This document shows, in pieces, positions 26,981 to 38,842 of a stretch of 51,626 bases of DNA. Each line of letters opens with the position of its first letter. Within the stretch, counting starts at the first letter, position 1. The notes beneath the pieces were generated by a model. It was not told the DNA's origin. It was given only the letters and a program-made list of their open reading frames with translations, and searched no databases. The DNA lies in contig NZ_JAUSBX010000095.1 in assembly GCF_030651835.1 (NCBI RefSeq), positions 1 through 51,626 of the forward strand, in the 5' to 3' direction. The position numbers were made by a program, and so were the translations under genes. This DNA comes from Methylicorpusculum sp. (GTDB lineage: Bacteria; Pseudomonadota; Gammaproteobacteria; Methylococcales; Methylomonadaceae).

Positions 26981-27775
26981 TTACACTCGCTTTTGATTGA
27001 TTTCAATGTGTAACGCTCTAAATTCATCGGTCAGTTTATGATGAGGCGCATAGTGAACAAGCGGCTTCGCTTCGCTGTGTGACTCCCTGATTTTTACCGA
27101 GGGAGATATTTTTGCGTCCAGCACCGGATGACCCAGCGATATTAACTCTTCGACCAGTTGACGGGGTAAGTTGGCCTGTTTTTGGTATTGATTGACGACG
27201 ATGCCTTCAATCTCAAGATTTTGGTTGTGATCGGTCTTAACTTCAGCAAGGGCCTGCATTAAAGTAAACAAGGCTTCTCTTGAAAACGCATCGCAATCAA
27301 ACGGAATAAGGCATTTATCCGCCGCAATCAAAGCGGATTGGCTATAAAAGTTTAAAACAGGCGGTGTATCTATATAAATGGTATCGAAACCTTCCAACTT
27401 ATCCAAAGCTTCTTTGAACTTAAAGATTTTATAACGTGACTCCAGACGCGCTTGCAGAGGCTCCAATTCAGGATGAGAAGGAATGATATAAAGATTGGGA
27501 AAAGGCGTTTCATGAATGACGCTTTCAAGCCCCGAATCATTGGAGCCAAAAAAACCTAAACTCAAACTGGCTTTGAAAAAGTGAGCAATGGTCTGGTCGG
27601 AATTAGTGACGTTTCCACCCAACAGGTACTGGGTAGCGTTGCCTTGAATATCCAGGTCAACGACCAAGGTTTTTTTGCCTTCAACCGCGTTAATGGCGGC
27701 CAAATTACAGGTGATGGTCGATTTACCAACGCCGCCTTTCTGGTTGAAAATAACCCTTTTCATACTGTTTACCAT
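26981..27775 (-). CDS. Orphan ParA-family ATPase
   Basis: The 264-residue protein has the deviant Walker A motif QKGGVGKSTI near the N-terminus and the Walker A' region LVVDLDIQGNATQYL. DTIYIDTPPVLNFYS follows in the Walker B position. It is a ParA/MinD-type partitioning ATPase. The start is either ATG 27775 or the ATG four codons later (MKRVIFNQKGG, 27763), with no clear ribosome site for either. No parB-like gene or parS-like cluster is seen nearby, so it is likely an orphan that positions some other cargo or an old plasmid relic. It reads toward tRNA-Leu and is upstream-adjacent to the ybeL gene on the same strand. Confidence 0.93.
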   Translation of the reverse strand: MVNSMKRVIFNQKGGVGKSTITCNLAAINAVEGKKTLVVDLDIQGNATQYLLGGNVTNSDQTIAHFFKASLSLGFFGSNDSGLESVIHETPFPNLYIIPSHPELEPLQARLESRYKIFKFKEALDKLEGFDTIYIDTPPVLNFYSQSALIAADKCLIPFDCDAFSREALFTLMQALAEVKTDHNQNLEIEGIVVNQYQKQANLPRQLVEELISLGHPVLDAKISPSVKIRESHSEAKPLVHYAPHHKLTDEFRALHIEINQKRV

Positions 27776-27823
27776 GAGTTCAGATGAGTAATTGAGTGCA
27801 TTATAAAGTTAACCTTAATATTA

Positions 27824-28306
27824 TCAACAACGGACAAACGTATCTGCGCCGCAAGCTGGGCACTTGGGAATAACACTGGTTGTTTTAAATGCAATCTCTT
27901 TATTGCACTGATCACAGACAAATGTTCCCGGTCCTGTCACTTCTCCGCTATGGTAAGTATTTTGCTCGGCAAGAGTTTTTAGCTTGGCAAGTTCCACACT
28001 GGTTTTATCGGCGACACTCATAAACGCATCGAGTGCAAAATTTTCAATCAGATCGATATCAAACTTTAACCATTCGGATAGGTCGTCAGTGCCGTCTTCA
28101 TTCAAGGCATGAGCCGCATGCTCAACGTCACGCTTAACATAATCGGATATTTTTGATAATTCTTCCTGAGTCACCCCACCTATTTCGCTGGTTTTTTCCT
28201 TGGCTTTTTCCAGCGCATTGGCCAATGAATGAATACCATCATCCATGACCTCATAGAGATGCCCCATCAGATCGTTATAGGCTTCGATAAGCTTATTGTC
28301 ACTCAT
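27824..28306 (-). CDS. YbeL-like zinc-ribbon protein (DUF1451)
   Basis: The 160-residue protein has a helical N-terminal part and a C-terminal zinc ribbon with Cys131/Cys134 (CDQC) and Cys149/Cys152 (CPAC). This is the DUF1451 family, including E. coli YbeL. In E. coli, ybeL is divergent from leuS, and here it is too, with 73 bases between. The function is unknown. The ribosome site AAGGAG precedes the ATG. Confidence 0.88.
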   Translation of the reverse strand: MSDNKLIEAYNDLMGHLYEVMDDGIHSLANALEKAKEKTSEIGGVTQEELSKISDYVKRDVEHAAHALNEDGTDDLSEWLKFDIDLIENFALDAFMSVADKTSVELAKLKTLAEQNTYHSGEVTGPGTFVCDQCNKEIAFKTTSVIPKCPACGADTFVRC

Positions 28307-28361
28307 GTTATTGACTCCTTAAAATGAGACTTTTGATTTGTACAAGTGTACTGTATTCTAA

Positions 28362-30839
<2,478 letters not shown>

Positions 30840-30866
30840 TGAGCAAGGTAATTGAGTAAGATCGAT

Positions 30867-31358
30867 ATGATGATAAAAAGAACGCTGGTTTTAGGTTTGG
30901 TCTTAATGACCGCGGCATGCGGCTATCAATTGCGCGGCGCGATTGATTTGCCTGAGCAAATGCGCAAGATTTATCTTAAAAATGCATCCAATTCCTTGCA
31001 GCAACAATTTACCAAAACACTGAAAGCATCATCCGTGGATGTGGTCAAACAGATAAATCAGGCGGGCCTGGTTGTCGCCGTATTTAACGAGAAAATGGAT
31101 CGCCGGGTTCTTTCACTAAGTTCCACCGGAAAAGCCAGCGAGTTTGAGCTCAATTACTCACTGGATTATGAATTGCAGGACGCGTCGGGGAATGTCCTTA
31201 AAAAACCTCAATCCATTGAAATTACCCGTGAATATTACAACGATCAGGAAGCCATCATTGCCAAAACCAATGAAGAAGTGATTATTCAACAAGAACTTTA
31301 TCAGCAGGCAGTAAAAACGATAGTCAATACAGCTCGATCCGATCTGACCGGCAAATAA
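30867..31358 (+). CDS. lptE: LPS-assembly lipoprotein LptE
   Basis: LptE plugs the LptD barrel and helps insert lipopolysaccharide into the outer membrane. The signal peptide is MMIKRTLVLGLVLMTAACG with lipidated Cys in TAAC. The mature part starts GYQLRGAIDLPEQM, a typical LptE opening. I chose ATG 30867; a TTG five codons upstream (30852) near AAGG is also possible. It lies between leuS and holA as in E. coli, and the short gaps suggest one operon. Confidence 0.93.
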   Translation: MMIKRTLVLGLVLMTAACGYQLRGAIDLPEQMRKIYLKNASNSLQQQFTKTLKASSVDVVKQINQAGLVVAVFNEKMDRRVLSLSSTGKASEFELNYSLDYELQDASGNVLKKPQSIEITREYYNDQEAIIAKTNEEVIIQQELYQQAVKTIVNTARSDLTGK

Positions 31359-31364
31359 TCAGCA

Positions 31365-32390
31365 ATGCGGTTAAGACTGGATCAACTGGAAGCTAACTTA
31401 AATAAACAGCTGCAAGCTGTTTATTTAATAAGCGGTGACGAGCCGTTGCAGTCAGGCGAAGCGGCAGACCTGATCAGAAAAGCGGCTAAACAAGCCGGCT
31501 TTGATAACCGGGAGGTATTGACGGTGGATGCTCATTTCGATTGGCGAGAATTGAGTGCCGCCGCTGAATCGATGAGCATTTTTTCCGAAAAAAAACTCAT
31601 CGATCTTCGTCTACCTAACGGCAAACCGGGAATGGAGGGTAGCAAAGCTTTCCTTCATTATTGCCAGCGTCCCCCAGAAGATACGATTTTACTCATCACC
31701 TCAGGAAAACTCGAGGCCTCGGCCAGCAAATCAAAATGGGTGCAGGCAATCGAAGCCACAGGGATCATGATTCAAGTCTGGCCCCTGACAGGTAAGGAAC
31801 TGATGAATTGGCTAGCGCAACGTCTGCAACAAAAGGGAATGAGTGCCGATAGTGATGGGCTGAAAATTCTGGTTTCGCGCATAGAAGGAAACCTTCTGGC
31901 TGCGGCTCAGGAGATAGAGAAGCTTTATGTCTTATACGGCTCGGTAAAATTAAAAAACGAAGACATCACGGCTGTAGTGGCTGACAGTTCCCGTTATGAT
32001 GTTTTTAATCTGGCCGATGCCCTATTGGCAGGAAAAACCGAACGCATCATTAAGATTTTAGAGGGATTAGCAGCCGAAGGCGTTGCCGCACCGATTGTGC
32101 TTTGGTCAATCACCCGTGAAATCAGAGTGTTGTGTAAGATCAAACAGAGCTTACGCGATGGACATTCTAAAGATCAGGCCTTTTCAAAAAACCAGGTTTG
32201 GGATAAACGCAAACCTCTGATTGATGCGGCCATACATCGCTTGAATACTAACAAACTTGATCAGGCGCTGCTATTAAGCGCTAAAGCCGATCGACAAATC
32301 AAGGGAGCGCAAATGGGCGACCCCTGGCATACCCTTTTAACGATCTGCTTGCTGATGGCCGGCCTTGATCCTATGGGAGAAACAAGCTAA
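31365..32390 (+). CDS. holA: DNA polymerase III delta subunit
   Basis: HolA is the clamp-loader subunit that opens the beta clamp. The 341-residue protein begins MRLRLDQLEANL, as in gammaproteobacterial delta. It contains VYLISGDEPLQSGEAADLIRK, shown here only by its GDEPL and EAAD landmarks, and the central region has VFNLADALL. It starts six bases after the lptE stop. Its 3' end overlaps the convergent histidine-kinase-like gene by 20 bases. Confidence 0.95.
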   Translation: MRLRLDQLEANLNKQLQAVYLISGDEPLQSGEAADLIRKAAKQAGFDNREVLTVDAHFDWRELSAAAESMSIFSEKKLIDLRLPNGKPGMEGSKAFLHYCQRPPEDTILLITSGKLEASASKSKWVQAIEATGIMIQVWPLTGKELMNWLAQRLQQKGMSADSDGLKILVSRIEGNLLAAAQEIEKLYVLYGSVKLKNEDITAVVADSSRYDVFNLADALLAGKTERIIKILEGLAAEGVAAPIVLWSITREIRVLCKIKQSLRDGHSKDQAFSKNQVWDKRKPLIDAAIHRLNTNKLDQALLLSAKADRQIKGAQMGDPWHTLLTICLLMAGLDPMGETS

Positions 32391-33042
32391 ATCTTGCGCC
32401 ACCCAGTGTACTTTCATTGTCTATGACTACAAAGCCACGGCGTTGACCTTGGCTATGAAGTTCTGCAATGGTTGAAGCAAAATGAAGCCCAAGTCCGGTA
32501 TTGCCTTTTTCCAGCTCACTGCTTTTGACTCCTTGAGTGCCCGCCATGATGCCGGAAGAAAAACCGGGACCGTCATCTTCAATGCATAAGCAAACATAGT
32601 CATCTTGCTGCCGCCCTGATAATCGAATGGCTTGACGACAATAGCGCAGCGCATTGTTAACGATAGAAACCAGCACCGTATTGATTAACGTATCCTCGCA
32701 AAAACAAAACAAATCATCGCAGCATTCCACTGTGAACGAAATCTGTCGTAATTGGATCTGCAGGCTTTGCTGACACCCCACCTCTTCCAGAATATCGAGA
32801 ACCCGACACTCTTCAAGCAGAGGTTTGAAGTGACTGGCATCCAGCCGATAGAGAATTAACAACTGCATGACACAACTGTTCATTCGTGCCGTTTCGAAAT
32901 CCAGCACCCTGAATTCCGGCCTTTCCAAATTGGCATACTCTAACGCAAGCGTTTTGATCAAAGAACGAACGATTTGAAGTGAGTTTTTTAAATCATGTAC
33001 TGACGAGGCAAGAATATCACTGAATTTTGCTTCCTGACTCAT
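32371..33042 (-). CDS. Soluble histidine-kinase-like ATPase protein
   Basis: The 223-residue protein has a short dimerisation/H-box region with HDLKNSLQ (His16) and a HATPase_c domain. The N-box is SIVNNALRYCRQA, the G1 box EDDGPGFSSG and the G2 box TGLGLHFAS. No membrane span or sensor domain is visible, so it is cytoplasmic. It starts two bases after the stop of the response-regulator gene, so the two form a two-component unit. A role in phosphorylating the partner's Asp is inferred. The stimulus is unknown. Confidence 0.88.
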   Translation of the reverse strand: MSQEAKFSDILASSVHDLKNSLQIVRSLIKTLALEYANLERPEFRVLDFETARMNSCVMQLLILYRLDASHFKPLLEECRVLDILEEVGCQQSLQIQLRQISFTVECCDDLFCFCEDTLINTVLVSIVNNALRYCRQAIRLSGRQQDDYVCLCIEDDGPGFSSGIMAGTQGVKSSELEKGNTGLGLHFASTIAELHSQGQRRGFVVIDNESTLGGARFSLFLP

Positions 33043-33044
33043 TG

Positions 33045-34730
33045 TTAAGACGCCGTTGAATTGATTTTATGCGACAAATTATTCAACTGAGCCTGTAGAT
33101 GTTCGATTTTTTCTTTTTTGACCCCAAATTGCGACGCCTTATTGATAAACGTCTGAATGCGTTGAATTTTTTCTTTGCTCACTTCACTGGACTTTAAATC
33201 ATGCAACAAAATCTTGACCATATTAATCATAATGGTTTTGTTTTCCGGCATGGTCGTTGCCGCCTTTTGGAAAACCTGCGTGGCTTCGGTGATATTGCCC
33301 TGCTTAAATAAATCCACACCCTTATTATTAATATCGACCAATTCTTTCTTGATACGCGCTATCAGTTTTTCACCTTGTTGCGCATTTCCGGTCTCGTCCA
33401 GTACTTTTCTGACATCGCCCATAAAGTGATCATCGTCGGCATGGTTTTTAATCAGCTGCTCAAGCTGTTTATTTGCCGCTTTATCATCGCCTTTGAGATA
33501 ACTGGTTTTAATCATTTCCAATCTAAGGTCGGTAGGCGCCTTGCGACCCAGCTCCAGACTCAGTTTTTGCGCTGTTTGATAAGCCTGCATCGATGATTCC
33601 TCATCGGCCAACTGGTGAAAAACTTCTGTTTCCAGCAACGCAGCTCTTAGCTCCGCTTCAGGATTGCCAAAATAAAGCGAGCGCATGTCTTTTAGAGTTT
33701 TGAGCGCCGATTTCGCGTCAGTCTTCGAATAAATTTTGGCCAACCCGGCAAAATCCTCTGAAGAATGATGAACGGAGTTTTTGCCCAGATCGATAGCTGT
33801 TTTATAGGCTTTTTCGGCGATGACCAACTCGCCATTCATATTGGCCATGGTCGCCAACTTCTGCTGCCTCAAGATTGCCTGGGGAGATAATGCAGTCGCT
33901 TCATTCAATGTTTTCTGAGCCCCGGCAAAATCTCCTTGCGCCTCATGCGTTTTGGCCAGCCAGTCAAATGCTTCGAGCATCATCGGATAATCATCAATCA
34001 ATTTACGGAAAACAGCTTCGGCCTCGCCAAAATCGTCTTGCAAATAGGCGATGATTCCTAAGCCCAGAGTGGCCCAATTCAATTCACCTTGTTCTAACAC
34101 AGCCTGATAAATGGCTTTGGCCTTTTTGAAATCTCCGATTTTAATGGCCAGTTGGGCACGCAGCTTGAGGAGATGTGTATGCATGAGGCGATTGTTTTCC
34201 AGCAGCTTTTTGTCGCAATGCGCAATTGCAAGACTGATGTTGCCTGAATCCAACGCTTTCTCTATGTCGCCCAGATACTCTTTGCGGGAAATATTTCTTT
34301 TGATCCGGTTAAGCAACTGTTCCGCGTTAAAAGGCTTGGTCATGTACTCATCGGGCTTATTGTCCATTGCCCCCAAGACCATGCTTTGAGTTTGCTCGGC
34401 CGTCACCATGATAAATACTGCATAGAATGGAAGCAGTTTCCTGAATCTGGCTTCTTCCAGTATCTGCTGGCCGTTTTTACCTGAACCCAGGTTGTAATCG
34501 CAAAGCACAATATCAAAACTTTCCTTTCGCATTGCGGCGATGGCGCTAGAGCCGTTGGCGGCCTCGGTTATGAGCTTCATGTTAAACCCATAGATCATTT
34601 CCCGGATCGCCTTACGCATGGTGGCTTGATCCTCGACGATAAGAACTTTCTTTGCTTTTAGCGATTGCTTCATCTGGTGAAGTTTAAACGGTGATGAAAA
34701 AGTGTCCAGCGGAACGTCAAATAAATCCAT
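33045..34730 (-). CDS. Response regulator with TPR repeats
   Basis: I chose ATG 34730 (MDLFDVPLDTF), giving 561 residues; an in-frame TTG at 34772 and a Met at residue 20 are alternatives, and ribosome sites are poor for all. The receiver domain covers about residues 25-145, with acidic Glu33/Asp34, phospho-acceptor Asp78 (VLCDYNLGSG) and the conserved Thr and Lys (VTAEQ, MTKPF). From about 165 to 540 the sequence is repetitive helical, fitting many TPR units (for example WATLGLGIIAYLQDDFGEAE). No DNA-binding domain is visible, so output is probably by protein contact. It is paired with the kinase gene downstream. Confidence 0.88.
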   Translation of the reverse strand: MDLFDVPLDTFSSPFKLHQMKQSLKAKKVLIVEDQATMRKAIREMIYGFNMKLITEAANGSSAIAAMRKESFDIVLCDYNLGSGKNGQQILEEARFRKLLPFYAVFIMVTAEQTQSMVLGAMDNKPDEYMTKPFNAEQLLNRIKRNISRKEYLGDIEKALDSGNISLAIAHCDKKLLENNRLMHTHLLKLRAQLAIKIGDFKKAKAIYQAVLEQGELNWATLGLGIIAYLQDDFGEAEAVFRKLIDDYPMMLEAFDWLAKTHEAQGDFAGAQKTLNEATALSPQAILRQQKLATMANMNGELVIAEKAYKTAIDLGKNSVHHSSEDFAGLAKIYSKTDAKSALKTLKDMRSLYFGNPEAELRAALLETEVFHQLADEESSMQAYQTAQKLSLELGRKAPTDLRLEMIKTSYLKGDDKAANKQLEQLIKNHADDDHFMGDVRKVLDETGNAQQGEKLIARIKKELVDINNKGVDLFKQGNITEATQVFQKAATTMPENKTIMINMVKILLHDLKSSEVSKEKIQRIQTFINKASQFGVKKEKIEHLQAQLNNLSHKINSTAS

Positions 34731-34772
34731 TCTCCTGTTTCGTAAAGTGCATGTACGCAGCAGACAAAACAA

Positions 34773-35207
34773 GAAAATAGAAGGTATTTCTCGCCATAAA
34801 AGTCATTATTGATCATAAACTGGCTGTTTAAACTGAAAATAAATCATACCTACTCGCCCACTTTGAATTGAGGGCGTCGGTGCTTGGTTTCAAAGGACGC
34901 ATCAATACGTTCCTGTCGCGCTCTGCAACATCCCTGTTGAAGAAGCCTTTTCAATCAACTACCTACACCCAATAAAATGGGAGGGGGTAAGCAGATACAA
35001 TAAATAAATCCTCTCAATAGCCTCTATTATAAAGGCATTACTCAAATACAAGCAGTCTCTTAATCAACCGTTTAAAAAACAATTTTTTTGACAACACCCT
35101 TTTGCAATCAGCAAACTTGATTAACTCAGTGAGTCGATGCGCCGCAGGTTCCCACGGCTCTTTTTTAAATAAAGAAAGCTCGATTTTATTTCTTTGTTTA
35201 GAACCGG
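34773..35207. other. Gap upstream of htpG containing a family A repeat
   Basis: No gene is supported in this stretch. It contains the family A repeat at 34873-34978 and AT-rich spacer, ending at the htpG promoter. The minus-strand frame across 35121-35351 overlaps the promoter and htpG and is not a gene. Confidence 0.55.
34873..34978 (+). repeat. Family A interspersed repeat, copy 3
   Basis: The landmarks gcttggtttcaaaggacgc, gctctgcaacatccctgtt and gcctttt run in the same order as in the 11-106 copy. The right end ACCTACACCCAATAAAAT is the exact reverse complement of the first 18 bases of the window, which defines the element's terminal inverted repeat. Confidence 0.78.
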
Positions 35208-35236
35208 CTTGAAAAATAGACTTGCCATCCCCACAT
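35208..35236 (+). promoter_or_regulatory. Sigma32-like heat-shock promoter of htpG
   Basis: CTTGAAA (35208-35214) is a perfect match to the sigma32 -35 box. CCCCACAT (35229-35236) follows after 14 bases, close to the consensus CCCCATNT. The ATG of htpG is 40 bases downstream, with a TGAGGA ribosome site. Confidence 0.85.
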
Positions 35237-35276
35237 TGACAGAAACCCTATTAACTGAATTGAGGAATCTATAAGC

Positions 35277-37196
35277 ATGACTGTTGAAGCCAAAAAAGAA
35301 ACCCGCGGATTTCAAACCGAAGTTAAGCATCTGCTGCATTTGATGATCCATTCCTTGTACAGCAACAAGGAAATATTTTTGCGCGAATTAATCTCCAATG
35401 CCTCTGATGCGGCAGATAAACTGCGTTTTATGGGCTTATCGAATGATGCGCTTTACGAAGGTGATAGCGAATTAAAAATCCGTATCAATTTCGATAAAGA
35501 CCAAAAAACCATCACCATCATCGATAACGGTGTGGGTATGGATCGCCAGGAAGTGCAGGAGCATATCGGCACCATCGCCAAATCCGGAACCAAACAGTTT
35601 TTTGAGTCATTAACAGGCGACCAAGCCAAAGACAGCGAATTGATCGGCCAGTTCGGCGTCGGTTTTTATTCCGCGTTCATCGTTGCCGATAAAGTGACCG
35701 TTAAAACCCGCAAAGCCGGCTTATCCGCTGAAGAGGGTGTGTTGTGGGAATCAGCCGGAGAAGGTGAGTACACACTGGAGTCCATTGAAAAACCAACCCG
35801 CGGCACCGAAATCACCTTACACCTGAAAGAAAGCGAAGACGAATTTTTAGACGGTTACCGCCTCCGCTCCATTGTCAGAAAATTCTCCGATCATATTTCT
35901 TTGCCGATAGTCATGGACAAAGTGATTCCGGCGGAAAAAGACGACGAAGGCAATGAAACAGCGCCATCCAGAATCGAAGAAGAGACCGTCAACAGCGCAT
36001 CAGCCTTATGGACCAAAGCCAGACAGGATATTTCCGATGAAGATTACAATGAGTTCTACAAACACGTAGGCCATGATTTTCAAGATCCTTTGGCTCATGT
36101 CCACAGCAAAGTGGAAGGCACCAACGAATACACCTTGTTGCTTTATGTACCGTCAAGAGCGCCGTTTGATTTATGGGACCGGGATGCCAAACACGGCGTC
36201 AAACTTTATATCAAGAAAGTCTTCATCACCGATGATGCCGAACAGTTAATGCCGCGCTATTTAAGGTTCATTCGTGGCGTCATTGATGCCAGTTCCTTGC
36301 CGCTTAATGTATCAAGGGAAATCCTGCAACAAAGCAAACAAATCAGCAACATCAAATCCGGCGCGGTTAAAAAAGTGCTGGGCTTGCTGGAAGGTATTGC
36401 CAAAAACGAACCTGAAAAATACGAACAGTTCTGGACGGCATTCGGCAATGTCATCAAAGAAGGTCCTATAGAAGATTTCAGCAACCGCGAACGTATCGCC
36501 AAGTTACTGCGCTTCTCTTCAACCCATACGGACAGCGAAAAACAAGACGTGTCGCTGGAAGACTATGTCAGCCGCATGAAAGAGGGCCAGGAAAAAATTT
36601 ATTACGTGACCGCAGACAGCTTTGCTGCCGCCAAAAATAGTCCGCACCTGGAAATTTTCCGCAAAAAAGGCATAGAAGTCTTGTTGTTATCCGACAGAAT
36701 TGATGAGTGGCTGATATCCAGCGTGTCCGATTTTGACGGCAAACATTTACAATCCGTCGCTAAAGGTGATCTGGATTTAGGCAAACTGGAAGACGAAGAA
36801 GAGAAAAAAGAGCAGGAAACCGTCAACAAAGACTTTGAATCGGTACTGAGCCAAATCAAAGAAGCATTAAAAGACAAGGTTAGCGAAGTCCGTTTGTCGC
36901 ACCGCTTGACCGACTCCCCGGCCTGTCTGGTAAGCGATGTTTACGGCATGAGTCTCAATATGGAGCGCATCATGAAAGAAGCCGGTCAAAAAATGCCCGG
37001 ATCGAAACCCATATTCGAGCTAAACCCACATCACCAGTTAGTCACGCGCCTTAAAGAAGAGCAAGACGATCAACGTTTTGACGATCTGGCGCACATTCTG
37101 TTCGATCAGGCGGTACTCAGCGAAGGCGGACAACTGGAAGATCCTGCCGCGTTCGTACATAAGTTAAACGGTTTGTTACAAGGTCTATTGAAATAA
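35277..37196 (+). CDS. htpG: Molecular chaperone HtpG (bacterial Hsp90)
   Basis: HtpG is an ATP-dependent homodimeric chaperone in the cytoplasm. The 639 residues cover the N-terminal GHKL ATPase ([31 protein letters not shown]), the middle domain ([19 protein letters not shown]) and the C-terminal dimerisation domain. The ATG is preceded by TGAGGA. A sigma32-like promoter lies upstream and a hairpin terminator directly after, so it is a single-gene heat-shock unit. Confidence 0.98.
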   Translation: MTVEAKKETRGFQTEVKHLLHLMIHSLYSNKEIFLRELISNASDAADKLRFMGLSNDALYEGDSELKIRINFDKDQKTITIIDNGVGMDRQEVQEHIGTIAKSGTKQFFESLTGDQAKDSELIGQFGVGFYSAFIVADKVTVKTRKAGLSAEEGVLWESAGEGEYTLESIEKPTRGTEITLHLKESEDEFLDGYRLRSIVRKFSDHISLPIVMDKVIPAEKDDEGNETAPSRIEEETVNSASALWTKARQDISDEDYNEFYKHVGHDFQDPLAHVHSKVEGTNEYTLLLYVPSRAPFDLWDRDAKHGVKLYIKKVFITDDAEQLMPRYLRFIRGVIDASSLPLNVSREILQQSKQISNIKSGAVKKVLGLLEGIAKNEPEKYEQFWTAFGNVIKEGPIEDFSNRERIAKLLRFSSTHTDSEKQDVSLEDYVSRMKEGQEKIYYVTADSFAAAKNSPHLEIFRKKGIEVLLLSDRIDEWLISSVSDFDGKHLQSVAKGDLDLGKLEDEEEKKEQETVNKDFESVLSQIKEALKDKVSEVRLSHRLTDSPACLVSDVYGMSLNMERIMKEAGQKMPGSKPIFELNPHHQLVTRLKEEQDDQRFDDLAHILFDQAVLSEGGQLEDPAAFVHKLNGLLQGLLK

Positions 37197-37205
37197 AACA
37201 CGACT

Positions 37206-37233
37206 AAAAAAGGCCGGGAAACCGGCCTTTTTT
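37206..37233 (+). terminator. htpG terminator
   Basis: The stem aggccgg/ccggcct with a short GAAA-like loop is followed by TTTTTT. It begins about ten bases after the htpG stop. The A run before it may let it work weakly in reverse for nothing obvious. Confidence 0.9.
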
Positions 37234-37302
37234 ATGGGCGTTAGAAAATTAAAACGGATAACCGCAGGAATTGAATGAATGGCTGTTTTTTAGGGCGATA
37301 AC

Positions 37303-37848
37303 TTATTTAAAACACAAGGTCCCCGCCATTCCATCAAATTGGTTTTTGCCGGTAACTATATTAATGACACCGTTGACTTGAATGTTGCTGTTGGCCGAAT
37401 CAAGATACTTAAACTTTCCCGTCCCTTTAACCGGATTCATGGTTTCTGAAATGGGTATTTGCCCCTTTTTATCAGGAAAACCTAATGGAATCGCAACATC
37501 ATTTGACGTAAAAATCAGACCCGCTTTATCAGAAGAACCTAAAACATGATTTAGAAAAGTGATGCCATATTCATTCTGACCAATGATTTCTCCTTTAAAT
37601 GGCCCGTCCATTTTAAGTGCCGCCTTTGGTTTATTTGTTGATTTAGCTTTAATCAAGTGGATTTCATATTGACCCATCTGTTCGAAACTACCCTCAATAG
37701 AATCAGAATTCATAGGATTAAGCGGAATGGCGCTAGAGCCACCAGTTCCGCTTTTAATGCTATAACACCCGCGCAGTTCGTCATTTGCTGAAACTGCTGA
37801 TATTGAAAAAGTAAAGGCCGTAAAGGCCAAGAGGGTTTTAATCTTCAT
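37303..37848 (-). CDS. Hypothetical secreted protein
   Basis: The 181-residue protein has a signal peptide with likely cleavage after VSA near residue 20. The mature part is beta-rich and carries two cysteines, one near the start (GCYSIK) and one at the end (TLCFK), able to close the domain by a disulfide. Segments such as GQYEIHLIKA, GEIIGQNEYGITF and GTGKFKYLD look like a beta-barrel. The ribosome site GGGAGA is good. I do not recognise the family. Confidence 0.65.
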   Translation of the reverse strand: MKIKTLLAFTAFTFSISAVSANDELRGCYSIKSGTGGSSAIPLNPMNSDSIEGSFEQMGQYEIHLIKAKSTNKPKAALKMDGPFKGEIIGQNEYGITFLNHVLGSSDKAGLIFTSNDVAIPLGFPDKKGQIPISETMNPVKGTGKFKYLDSANSNIQVNGVINIVTGKNQFDGMAGTLCFK

Positions 37849-38346
37849 TGGTGATCTCCCAAAAATGTTTGAAAATTGACTGATTGTTTTTACAAAATAT
37901 CGGTTTTAAATATAACTGCTTATCGAAAATTTTGGGGTTGTAAGCCTTTTTCAATGATGATTGAATCTGGCGCATGCCCTATTTCCAGGGGACAAATACG
38001 GAGCTTTGTCACGTACTAAGGCAAAACGTATCAACAACGAAGTTTAGACTATCGATCAAATCGATGCTTTTCAGTCGAGAAAATACGCACAAACCAGAAA
38101 CAGGTCGGTGCGGTAACGTACAGTCTTCAAAAATCGGGATAAATGACCTGGAATCGAACAAGATAAGGCCTTGCAATAATGAATTAGGATAGCGTAGCTG
38201 GATACTGCCTGGCTTAATTGACGCGACAATGTGCCCACTAAAGTCGGCACATGTCCCAAATTGGCTGGATGAAATGGGTTAAATGAAATCTACAGGAGTG
38301 AATGATTTGTAAAAAGCTTTTTAAGGGAAAACCGGGGAATTAAAAA
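37849..38346. other. Gap with degenerate repeat-like DNA
   Basis: No gene is supported. The 38100-38270 part reads like degenerate interspersed repeat sequence, with landmarks such as ggatagcgtagctggat and gtgcccactaaagtcggcac, the latter a small hairpin. The short frames on both strands that cross it lack ribosome sites. Confidence 0.5.
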
Positions 38347-38505
38347 TCACAACCCTGATTGTTCTTTTGTACTTTTTTTGCGCCAAAAATAGATAGCCGT
38401 ACCCACTGCGCCGCCGACGAAAAGCAACATCAAAATCGGATGCTCATAAAGCATATCAAAAAAAGCGCCCATACCTTGCGATGTACCCCGATAATAAGGA
38501 CCCAT
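38347..38505 (-). CDS. Small single-span membrane protein (52 residues)
   Basis: On the minus strand, ATG at 38503-38505 follows AAGGGGTG by five bases and opens a 52-codon frame. The protein begins MGPYYRGTSQGMGAFFDML, has one membrane span at about residues 23-41 (contains LMLLFVGGAVGTAI) and ends in a basic then polar tail (WRKKSTKEQSGL). A good ribosome site, a single clean span and positive-inside charges support a real gene. The family is not recognised. It stands alone between gene-free stretches. Confidence 0.6.
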   Translation of the reverse strand: MGPYYRGTSQGMGAFFDMLYEHPILMLLFVGGAVGTAIYFWRKKSTKEQSGL

Positions 38506-38842
38506 GCGACACCCCTTCCCGTCTTGTGCGGGATAAACGATAGATTAAAAAGATTGCCCGTTAAATACAGCCGAACAGCCAGCTATTTAAAACTTAGGTT
38601 GTTTACAGCTTATCTTGAAAAGCGGCATTGTCCAGTTCAATACAGCATTCGGCAATCAACTAAAAGAGCTTGCCCTAAACACATTCAATAAACTCAACCA
38701 CGCATTCTTTATCACAGCGTTATCCTCAAACGCATTCGCAATGGCGAATCGGTAAAAATCAAGACCTTCTCAACTACGTTATCAGCAACTGGCGATTCGT
38801 CCGGGTTTCTTGTATAGTTCGCCGCTTTTCCGGATGTAAGCC
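38506..38842. other. Gap upstream of the HI0933-type flavoprotein gene
   Basis: The gap must contain promoters for the small membrane-protein gene and the flavoprotein gene. I see no clear promoter pair, repeat or RNA gene. The frame running through 38359-38691 on the plus strand is not protein-like. Confidence 0.45.

Noticed and set aside
35121-35351. 76-codon minus-strand frame over the htpG promoter
   Set aside because: It overlaps the sigma32-like promoter and the start of htpG and has no ribosome site.
38071-38259. 62-codon minus-strand frame after the secreted-protein gene
   Set aside because: It lies in repeat-like DNA, has no ribosome site and no protein-like composition.
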